From positions 1 to 16,067 of the forward strand of contig JALRGZ010000040.1 of the NCBI GenBank assembly GCA_023253295.1: DNA of 16,067 nt, read 5' to 3'. Shown one piece after another: positions 1 through 6,109 of the stretch (its first letter is position 1; each line of letters starts with the position of its first letter). The notes under the pieces were generated by a model. The model did no database searches. It was given only the letters and a program-made list of their open reading frames with translations, and was not told where the DNA came from. The position numbers and the translations under genes are program-made. This DNA comes from Flavobacterium sp. (GTDB lineage: Bacteria > Bacteroidota > Bacteroidia > Flavobacteriales > Flavobacteriaceae).

Positions 1-2
1 TT

Positions 3-425
3 ACTTTTAAATTAGAAAACGGAACTGCAGTTCCGGAACATTTCCACGTAACCGAAGTAGGTTTAATCACTAAAAACTTTATCGATTGTGGCGGAACGCT
101 AAGAAATGAAACAGTTGTCAATTTCCAATTATGGAATGCCAATGATTTTGACCATCGTTTAAAACCAACCAAGCTTTTAAATATCATTGCCTTATCTGAA
201 AAAGCATTAGGAATTGGCGATTTTGAAATCGAAGTAGAATATCAATCTGAAACTATTGGAAAATACGATTTGGATTTTAACGGTATTGAATTTGTTTTAC
301 TAAACAAAAAAACAGCTTGCCTAGCAGAAGACCAATGCGGAATTCCTGCTACAAAACCAAGAATCAAATTATCTGAAATACAAAACCAAAACAGCTGTTG
401 TACTCCTGGTGCCGGTTGTTGCTAA
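3..425 (+). CDS. DUF6428 family protein, C-terminal part (arsenic operon)
   Basis: An open frame enters from the left edge and stops with TAA at 423-425, giving 140 residues without the N-terminus. The sequence, with motifs such as HFHVTEVG, FIDCGGT, NFQLWNA, DFDHRL and ALGIGDFEIEVEYQ, is what I recall of the DUF6428 family, which in Flavobacteria sits in ars operons between an ArsR regulator and the phosphatase/ACR3 genes. The C-terminus is cysteine-rich: a Cys pair in TACLAEDQCG, then SCCTPGAGCC at the very end. That arrangement could bind As(III) or another soft metal, but this is inference and no biochemical role is known to me. It lies 18 nt before the phosphatase gene on the same strand, so co-transcription is likely. 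The operon promoter and any arsR gene lie outside the window. Confidence 0.8.
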   Translation, partial: TFKLENGTAVPEHFHVTEVGLITKNFIDCGGTLRNETVVNFQLWNANDFDHRLKPTKLLNIIALSEKALGIGDFEIEVEYQSETIGKYDLDFNGIEFVLLNKKTACLAEDQCGIPATKPRIKLSEIQNQNSCCTPGAGCC

Positions 426-443
426 ACTTCAATTTATAAATTA

Positions 444-1076
444 ATGAAAACAGTTAAAGCCGAATTATTCGAAAAAATCGAATCCAAAATTCAATCATTA
501 CCACCCTATTCAATTAGCGAAGAAAGAAAAAACATTCTTCAGCCACTTGTTGATTATATTCAATTCAAACATTCTAATCAACAGGAAATAAGACTTAATT
601 TCATTTGTACCCACAACTCAAGAAGAAGTCATTTATCACAGGTATGGACTCAAGCCATGGCTTCTTATTTCAATATTAAAAATGTATTTTGTTACTCCGG
701 AGGAACAGAAGCTACAGCAATGTTTCCAATGGCAGCACAGACTTTGGAAAAAAGTGGTTTTCAAATTAAAACGATTGCCGAAGGCAGCAATCCAATTTAC
801 AGTATCAAATACAGTACAAATTCACATCCCATTATTGGTTTTTCAAAAACTTATGATGATAAATTCAATCCGCAGTCGGATTTCGCAGCCATTTTAACCT
901 GTTCAAGTGCCGATGTAGGTTGTCCTTTTATAGCTGGAGCCGAAAAAAGAATCCCAATTACTTTTGAAGACCCGAAAGCTTTTGACAACACTCCTCAACA
1001 AGCTGAAAAATACGAAGAAAGAAGCAACCAAATTGCTTCTGAATTGTTTTATGTGTTTTCTCAAATTCAAAAATAA
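444..1076 (+). CDS. ArsC-like low-molecular-weight phosphatase family protein (probable arsenate reductase)
   Basis: This 210-residue protein carries the low-molecular-weight tyrosine phosphatase loop C-X5-R-S as CTHNSRRS (Cys55 to Ser62), preceded by a hydrophobic strand, and a late Asp-Pro (D176-P177) that fits the family's general acid. Cys153 and Cys160 are spaced by seven, as are Cys82 and Cys89 of the thioredoxin-coupled ArsC of plasmid pI258, so reduction of arsenate to arsenite through a Cys relay is more likely than protein dephosphorylation. It is longer than the usual 130-150 residues: about 50 residues precede the active-site strand, and there is extra sequence around 112-140. The gene lies between the DUF6428 gene and the ACR3 pump, with only 2 nt before the latter, so arsenite made here would be passed to the exporter. 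Databases often label these proteins protein-tyrosine-phosphatase; the arsenate role is inferred from cysteines and context. Confidence 0.85.
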   Translation: MKTVKAELFEKIESKIQSLPPYSISEERKNILQPLVDYIQFKHSNQQEIRLNFICTHNSRRSHLSQVWTQAMASYFNIKNVFCYSGGTEATAMFPMAAQTLEKSGFQIKTIAEGSNPIYSIKYSTNSHPIIGFSKTYDDKFNPQSDFAAILTCSSADVGCPFIAGAEKRIPITFEDPKAFDNTPQQAEKYEERSNQIASELFYVFSQIQK

Positions 1077-1078
1077 AA

Positions 1079-2161
1079 ATGGCAGCAAATAATTGTACGC
1101 CTGTAGCAAACAGGAAAAAATTAAGTTTTTTAGACAGCTACCTAACTCTTTGGATCTTTTTAGCTATGGCACTTGGCGTTGCCATTGGTAACTTCATTCC
1201 TTCAAGTGGCAAATTCATCAATTCTTTTTCAAATGGAACAACTAACATACCTTTAGCTATTGGATTAATTTTAATGATGTATCCACCTTTAGCAAAAGTA
1301 AAATACGAACAAATGGGTTCTGTTTTTAAAAACACCAAAGTCTTAAGCGCATCCTTAATTTTAAATTGGATTGTAGGACCTATTTTAATGTTTTTTTTAG
1401 CATTAGCCTTTCTAAACAACCATCCGGAATACATGATTGGAGTAATCTTAATCGGAATGGCAAGATGCATTGCTATGGTTGTCGTTTGGAATGATCTTGC
1501 CGATGGAAACCGGGAATACGCAGCCGGACTTATAGCCCTAAACAGTATCTTTCAAGTCCTTTTATATAGTGTATACGCTTATATTTTCATTACTATACTT
1601 CCGCCCTATTTTGGATACAGCGGTTTTGAAGTGAACATTAGTATTGCACAAATAGCAGAGAGCGTAGGTATTTATCTGGGAATTCCATTTACACTTGGAA
1701 TCATTAGCCGATATACTCTTATTCATTTTAAAGGAGAAGAATGGTTTCAAAATAAATACGTGCCGTTTATTTCTCCAATTACCTTGATTGCCTTATTATT
1801 TACCATCATCGTAATGTTTAGCTTGAAAGGTGCATTAATTGTGCAAATTCCTATGGATGTAATTCGAATTGCAATACCATTAGTGATCTACTTTGGAATC
1901 ATGTTTATTGTTAGCTTTTTTATCGGAAAGTATTTTGGCGCCGATTATTCTAAAAGTACCGCTATTGCTTTTACAGCCACAGGAAACAACTTTGAACTAG
2001 CTATTGCAGTAGCAATTGGCGTATTTGGTATTAATAGCGGACAAGCTTTTGCCGGAGTTATTGGACCATTAGTCGAAGTTCCCGCCTTAATTGCTCTGGT
2101 TAATTTAGCTTTTTGGTTTCAAAAAAAACATTTTACAAAGAAAGTAAGTAATCCTACTTAA
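1079..2161 (+). CDS. arsB: ACR3 family arsenite efflux transporter
   Basis: A 360-residue, very hydrophobic inner-membrane protein of the length expected for ACR3, a bile/arsenite/riboflavin-type transporter with about ten membrane helices. It exports As(OH)3 or Sb(III) out of the cytoplasm. Visible family features are the opening LSFLDSYLTLWIFLAMALG; Cys130 in GMARCIAMVVVWNDLADG, equivalent to the essential Cys of characterised Acr3 proteins; TATGNNFELAIAVAIG; and Glu333 in GPLVEVPALIAL, equivalent to the conserved Glu of the transport path. It starts 2 nt after the ArsC-like gene, so the two are almost certainly translated from one transcript. An 18-bp hairpin follows 26 nt after its stop and ends the operon. 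The symbol arsB is the one commonly used for these genes in Flavobacteria, although the family is ACR3 and not the classical ArsB. Confidence 0.95.
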   Translation: MAANNCTPVANRKKLSFLDSYLTLWIFLAMALGVAIGNFIPSSGKFINSFSNGTTNIPLAIGLILMMYPPLAKVKYEQMGSVFKNTKVLSASLILNWIVGPILMFFLALAFLNNHPEYMIGVILIGMARCIAMVVVWNDLADGNREYAAGLIALNSIFQVLLYSVYAYIFITILPPYFGYSGFEVNISIAQIAESVGIYLGIPFTLGIISRYTLIHFKGEEWFQNKYVPFISPITLIALLFTIIVMFSLKGALIVQIPMDVIRIAIPLVIYFGIMFIVSFFIGKYFGADYSKSTAIAFTATGNNFELAIAVAIGVFGINSGQAFAGVIGPLVEVPALIALVNLAFWFQKKHFTKKVSNPT

Positions 2162-2187
2162 AAATTTTTTTTTAGCTTAGTTTTTAC

Positions 2188-2232
2188 AAAAGCATCAAAA
2201 TAAGTATAAAACAAACTTATTTTGATGCTTTT
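2188..2232 (+). terminator. Terminator hairpin after the ars operon
   Basis: A perfect 18-bp inverted repeat: the left arm is 2188-2205, the loop is nine bases (2206-2214) and the right arm is 2215-2232, ending in a run of five T. The left arm begins with A residues, so the structure is nearly symmetric and might also work on the other strand. It lies 26 nt after the ACR3 stop codon. Confidence 0.85.
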
Positions 2233-2432
2233 TCGTTTTAGCTACTCCTACACACTCTTATTAGCTTGTTTTTTTCTCTTGAAAAGCAAAAAAAAGATAA
2301 AAATTAATCAAACAAAATATCTAAAACCTACATTTTACTCAAAAAACAAAAAAAACCATCAATATTTTTTACACAATAAACATTTTAAATCCTTCCTTTT
2401 CACAATATCTCAAAAGCTTTCAAAAAATAAAA
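2233..2432. other. A/T-rich intergenic spacer without a recognisable gene
   Basis: About 200 bases of extremely A/T-rich sequence with long A and T runs separate the ars terminator from the nirB control region. A 71-codon open frame crosses it, but its translation is low-complexity Lys/Phe/Ser/Asn and it begins inside the terminator stem, so I do not call a gene. I see no further hairpin or repeat. Confidence 0.7.
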
Positions 2433-2485
2433 ATTAAGTATTAAAAATAAGTATTTATACGTATATTTGCTTCGTAATACTTAAT
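2433..2485 (+). promoter_or_regulatory. nirB promoter with TAAGTA/TACGTA operator array
   Basis: A -7 box TATATTTG (2462-2469) fits the Bacteroidota consensus TAnnTTTG and lies 25 nt before the nirB ATG. No TTG is seen at the usual -33 distance, which fits a promoter that needs an activator. The -33 zone is instead filled by TAAGTA at 2435-2440 and 2448-2453 and TACGTA at 2458-2463, the last overlapping the -7 box. In addition ATTAAGTATTA (2433-2443) and its reverse complement TAATACTTAAT (2475-2485) form an 11-bp inverted repeat flanking the -7 box. The stretch 2436-2463 closely matches 8881-8907 upstream of narK. The binding factor is inferred, most simply the NarL-type regulator encoded at 8008-8667. 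Confidence 0.65.
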
Positions 2486-2494
2486 AATGATATT

Positions 2495-5002
2495 ATGATT
2501 AAAATTATTGTAGTCGGGAACGGCATGGTAGGTTTCAAATTTTGTGAAAAATTCATATCGAAACAAGGACAAGAAAAATATCAAATTACCGTATTTGGAG
2601 AAGAGCCAAGACGCGCTTACGATCGCGTCCATTTAAGTGAATATTTCGCTGGAAAAACTGCTGACGATTTATCTTTATCAACAGCAACTTGGTACGAAGA
2701 AAACAATATCATATTAAACACTTCTGAACTAGTAACAGATATTCATAAAGAAAATAAAACAATAACTACTCACTTAGAAAACACTTATACTTACGACTAC
2801 TTAGTTTTAGCTACCGGATCGGCCGCTTTCGTTCCTCCAATCGAAGGGGTGGAAAAAGAAGGAGTTTTTGTTTACAGAACTATTGAAGACTTAGATGCTA
2901 TTATGGCCTATGCGTCTAAAATCAAACAAAATGGAGCTACTGAGGCAGCTGTTTTAGGAGGTGGTCTATTAGGTCTTGAGGCAGCAAAAGCAGTACGTGA
3001 TTTGGGATTAAATCCTCATGTAGTTGAATTTGCTCCACGCCTGATGCCAAGACAACTAGACAAAGGTGCAAGTGACATGCTTCGTGCAAAAATTGAAGAA
3101 CTTAATATCAAAATTCACCTTAGCAAATCAACACAATTCATTGATGGAGACAAAGCCATTACAGGAATGATGTTTGAAGAAGAAGAATTGCTAAAAGTAG
3201 ACATGCTTGTAATTTCTGCCGGTATCAAACCAAGAGATGAACTAGGAAGAGGTGCAGGTCTGGAAGTTGGCGTTCGTGGCGGAATTGTGGTGAACAATCA
3301 AATGCAAACATCGGATCCTTCCATTTTTGCAATTGGTGAGGTTGCATTATACAACCATATGATTTACGGTTTGGTTGCTCCGGGTTATGAAATGGCTGAT
3401 GTAGCTGCTGAACAAATTCTACAAGGCGAAAAAACAATGCGTGAAAGCATTGACATGTCGACTCAATTAAAATTAATTGGTGTTGAAGTGGCAAGTTTCG
3501 GAGATCCGTTTATCGAACACCAAGACGGAACTCCAATTGTTTATGAAAATAAATTTACCGGAATTTATAAAAGAATCAACGTTTCTAAAGACGGAAGCAA
3601 ACTTCTGGGAGGTATCTTAGTAGGAGACTCCAGCGATTACAATAGTTTATTCCAAATTTACATCAATGGAATGGCTGTACCTAAAAATCCGGAAGATTTA
3701 ATCTTAGGAGCAAGAGGCGGCGAAGGTTCTACTATGGGGAGCGCAATGGACTTGCCTGATACAGCAGTAATCTGTTCTTGTGAAAATGTAACCAAAGGAA
3801 GTATCTGTTGCTCTATCACTGACGGAAGTTGCGAAACTTTATCAGATGTAGTAAAAGCAACTAAAGCAACTTCAGGCTGTGGAGGTTGTAAACCAATGGT
3901 TTCTGACTTGGTAAAAGCAGCTCAAAAATCATTAGGAAAAGAAGTAAAAGATGTAGTTTGTGAGCACTTTGCTTACAGCCGTCAGGAATTATATGACATT
4001 GTAAAAATCAACAAATTCACTAATCACAACGAAGTATTAGGAACTGTTGGTAAAGGAGATGGTTGCGAAATTTGCAGACCGGTACTTTCTTCTATCTTCT
4101 CAAGCATCTACAATGACACCGCTAACAAACACGTCACTTCTCAAGATTCAAACGACCGTTTCTTAGCGAATATTCAACGTAACGGAACTTACTCTGTTGT
4201 ACCAAGAATGGCCGGAGGCGAAGTAACTGCTGAAAAGCTAATCGCTATTGGTGAAGTGGCTAAAGAATACAACTTATACACAAAAATTACCGGGGCCCAA
4301 CGTGTGGATTTATTTGGTGCTGAACTAAACGACTTACCTTCTATCTGGAAAAAATTAATCGATAAAGGTTTCGAGAGTGGTCACGCTTATGGAAAATCCT
4401 TAAGAGCTGTAAAAAGCTGCGTGGGTAACGCATGGTGTCGTTACGGAATGGACGACAGTACAACATTAGCTATCGAATTAGAAAACCGTTACAGAGGTAT
4501 CCGTTCTCCGCACAAATTAAAAGGAGGTGTTTCGGCTTGTATCCGCGAATGTGCTGAAGCCAGAGGAAAAGACTTTGGAGTAATTGCAGTTGAAGGCGGA
4601 TGGAACTTATACATCTGTGGTAACGGTGGAGCTAATCCAAAACACGCCGTTCTTTTAGCAGAGCAAATTGACAAAGAAACGGTATTCAAATACATGGATC
4701 GTTTCTTAATGTACTACATCCGTACTGCAGGACCATTAGTGCGTACTTCTACCTGGTTAGAAAAACTAGAAGGAGGTATCGAGTATTTGAAAAATGTAAT
4801 TATCAATGATAGCCTGGGAATCAACGCTACACTTGAGGAAGAAATGCAAGCTTTGGTAGATACTTTTGAGTGCGAATGGAAACAAGCTATCGAAGATCCG
4901 GAAATGATGAAACGTTTCAGACATTTCACAAACTCTGATGATCGTGACGACAACTTAGAATACATTCCTTTAAGAGATCAAAAAATGCCTAAAGCCTGGT
5001 AA
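2495..5002 (+). CDS. nirB: Nitrite reductase [NAD(P)H], large subunit NirB
   Basis: At 835 residues this is close to the usual NirB length (about 850). It catalyses six-electron reduction of nitrite to ammonium in the cytoplasm using NAD(P)H. Domains in order: a pyridine nucleotide-disulfide oxidoreductase fold (about 1-310) with FAD motif VVGNGMVG and NAD motif LGGGLLGLEAA near 154-164; a BFD-like [2Fe-2S] domain with C427, C429, C462 and C465; a second short Cys pair, C524/C527; then ferredoxin-like and siroheme/[4Fe-4S] nitrite reductase domains. The siroheme-cluster cysteines are C642, C648, C682 and C686, in SCVGNAWCRYG and ACIRECAEARGKDFG. All cofactor ligands appear intact. The ATG at 2495 gives the FAD motif the expected position. 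It is first in an apparent nirB-nirD-DUF4202-kinase run. Siroheme must come from genes outside the window. Confidence 0.97.
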   Translation: MIKIIVVGNGMVGFKFCEKFISKQGQEKYQITVFGEEPRRAYDRVHLSEYFAGKTADDLSLSTATWYEENNIILNTSELVTDIHKENKTITTHLENTYTYDYLVLATGSAAFVPPIEGVEKEGVFVYRTIEDLDAIMAYASKIKQNGATEAAVLGGGLLGLEAAKAVRDLGLNPHVVEFAPRLMPRQLDKGASDMLRAKIEELNIKIHLSKSTQFIDGDKAITGMMFEEEELLKVDMLVISAGIKPRDELGRGAGLEVGVRGGIVVNNQMQTSDPSIFAIGEVALYNHMIYGLVAPGYEMADVAAEQILQGEKTMRESIDMSTQLKLIGVEVASFGDPFIEHQDGTPIVYENKFTGIYKRINVSKDGSKLLGGILVGDSSDYNSLFQIYINGMAVPKNPEDLILGARGGEGSTMGSAMDLPDTAVICSCENVTKGSICCSITDGSCETLSDVVKATKATSGCGGCKPMVSDLVKAAQKSLGKEVKDVVCEHFAYSRQELYDIVKINKFTNHNEVLGTVGKGDGCEICRPVLSSIFSSIYNDTANKHVTSQDSNDRFLANIQRNGTYSVVPRMAGGEVTAEKLIAIGEVAKEYNLYTKITGAQRVDLFGAELNDLPSIWKKLIDKGFESGHAYGKSLRAVKSCVGNAWCRYGMDDSTTLAIELENRYRGIRSPHKLKGGVSACIRECAEARGKDFGVIAVEGGWNLYICGNGGANPKHAVLLAEQIDKETVFKYMDRFLMYYIRTAGPLVRTSTWLEKLEGGIEYLKNVIINDSLGINATLEEEMQALVDTFECEWKQAIEDPEMMKRFRHFTNSDDRDDNLEYIPLRDQKMPKAW

Positions 5003-5047
5003 TAATTTTTCCCAGCAATAAAAAAGCAAAAAACAAAATCAAATAAA

Positions 5048-5080
5048 TCTTGCTGTATTCAATAACCGAATACAGCAAGA
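5048..5080 (+). promoter_or_regulatory. 13-bp hairpin between nirB and nirD
   Basis: TCTTGCTGTATTC at 5048-5060 and its exact reverse complement at 5068-5080 enclose a seven-base loop (5061-5067). No T run follows on the + strand, so it is not a typical intrinsic terminator. It lies in the 98-nt gap between nirB and the nirD ATG. A role as an mRNA-stability or processing stem, or as an operator, is inference. Confidence 0.5.
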
Positions 5081-5100
5081 AAACTAAAAAACAGAACGAT

Positions 5101-5478
5101 ATGGAACACATACTAGACAAATATACAAGCGTACCATCTGAAGACGTTAAAGTTTGGTTTAAAGCAGGAAAAACAACCGACTTCCCTGCCGATGGTGGAA
5201 ACTGTATTAAATACAAAGGCATGCAGGTTGCTGTTATAAATTTTGAAAGAAGAGGTGAATGGTATGCCTGTCAAAATGTATGCCCTCATAAATTAGAAAT
5301 GGTACTTTCAAGAGGTATGATTGGTTCAGCCGAAGAAACCCCAAAAATTGCCTGTCCTATTCACAAAAAAACCTTCTCACTAAAAGACGGAAGTAACTTA
5401 AACGGGGAAGATTACAAAATTGCAACCTATCCTGTAAAAATTGTCGAAGGTGAAGTATTGGTTGGGTTTATGGAATAA
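5101..5478 (+). CDS. nirD: Nitrite reductase small subunit NirD, Rieske type
   Basis: A 125-residue Rieske-fold protein and partner of NirB. The open frame could be extended upstream to a TTG at 5050, but that would place the start inside the hairpin, so I use the ATG at 5101, which gives MEHILDKYT and the usual family length. Motifs are VWF near the start, CPHK (C61, H63) and CPIHKKTFSL (C85, H88), so the full Rieske [2Fe-2S] ligand set C-X-H and C-X2-H is present. As I recall, E. coli NirD has lost these ligands, so this is the cluster-carrying form seen in other assimilatory enzymes. It probably passes electrons to, or docks with, NirB. Order and strand support co-transcription with nirB. 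Confidence 0.92.
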   Translation: MEHILDKYTSVPSEDVKVWFKAGKTTDFPADGGNCIKYKGMQVAVINFERRGEWYACQNVCPHKLEMVLSRGMIGSAEETPKIACPIHKKTFSLKDGSNLNGEDYKIATYPVKIVEGEVLVGFME

Positions 5479-5491
5479 ATATGTATATTTG
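5462..5491 (+). promoter_or_regulatory. Possible internal promoter before the DUF4202 gene
   Basis: TATATTTG at 5484-5491 fits the Bacteroidota -7 consensus TAnnTTTG, and TTG at 5462-5464 lies 19 nt upstream at the normal -33 spacing. The pair straddles the nirD stop codon and sits just before the ATG at 5510. Unlike nirB and narK, this promoter has a recognisable -33 element and no TACGTA motif, which would suit a basal level of the downstream DUF4202 and kinase genes. Based on consensus match only. Confidence 0.4.
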
Positions 5492-5509
5492 AAGTATAAT
5501 TGACTCCAA

Positions 5510-6097
5510 ATGACAAATACGAAATTCCAACAAGCAAGCCAATGGATTGATGCCGAAAACGCTCAGGATCCGAATATAGAAATACACGAATCCGTAAGTT
5601 TTCCAAAAGAACTATTATATTCTAATAGGATGTATGCAAAACTTATGGATTTTTGTCCAAATGCTTCTGAAGAAGTACAAATTGCTACTAAGGCACAACA
5701 CATTTGCCGATGGAAAATAGCACGCGAATCCTACCCTATGGATCGTGTAGGTTATTTAAAATGGCGTGAAGAATTAAAAAAATTCCATGCAAAAACCACT
5801 GCAGCTATCTTAGAAAAAGCGGGTTACGATGAAAATTTTATCGCTCGAGTTTCCTTCTTAATTGAAAAAAAACTACTTAAAAAAGACGAGGAAACACAAC
5901 TATTAGAAGATGTTATTTGTTTAGTTTTCTTAGAATACTATCTGGCTCCATTCGTTGAAAAACACGATACGGAAAAACTAAAAAACATCATTCTGAAAAC
6001 CTGGAATAAAATGTCTGAAAAAGGACATCAGGCAGCTTTACAAATCAACTACAGTCCTGAAAATCTCCAACTCATCAAAGACGCTCTGGGATTGTAA
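5510..6097 (+). CDS. DUF4202 family protein
   Basis: A 195-residue, probably cytoplasmic, mainly helical protein without a signal peptide or membrane segment. I recognise the DUF4202 family from AQHICRWKIARESYPMDRVG (residues 62-81), GYLKWREELKKFHA (81-94), the Lys/Asp/Glu-rich KKLLKKDEETQLLEDV and CLVFLEYY. Conserved-looking polar residues H64, R67, H93, E133/D134 and H152 on predicted helices recall metal-binding helical hydrolases, but no canonical His-Asp doublet is visible, so no activity is assigned. It lies 31 nt after nirD and 12 nt before the kinase gene on the same strand, so it belongs to the nitrite module. A role in nitrite reductase maturation or in nitrogen signalling is inference from position only. 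Confidence 0.85.
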   Translation: MTNTKFQQASQWIDAENAQDPNIEIHESVSFPKELLYSNRMYAKLMDFCPNASEEVQIATKAQHICRWKIARESYPMDRVGYLKWREELKKFHAKTTAAILEKAGYDENFIARVSFLIEKKLLKKDEETQLLEDVICLVFLEYYLAPFVEKHDTEKLKNIILKTWNKMSEKGHQAALQINYSPENLQLIKDALGL

Positions 6098-6109
6098 TTC
6101 AGTTATATT

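Noticed and set aside
1138..1470. 110-codon minus-strand frame within the ACR3 gene
   Set aside because: It lies wholly inside the ACR3 transporter in antisense and has no recognisable protein features.
2222..2437. 71-codon open frame between the ars terminator and nirB
   Set aside because: It starts inside the terminator stem, its product is low-complexity Lys/Phe/Ser/Asn from A/T-rich DNA, and it matches no family I know.
3115..3494. Minus-strand open frames inside nirB
   Set aside because: They are shadows of the strongly supported nirB reading frame; the same applies to 4489-4695 and 4714-4965.
5050..5100. Upstream extension of nirD to a TTG start
   Set aside because: It would begin in the intergenic hairpin and add non-conserved residues; the ATG at 5101 gives the family length.
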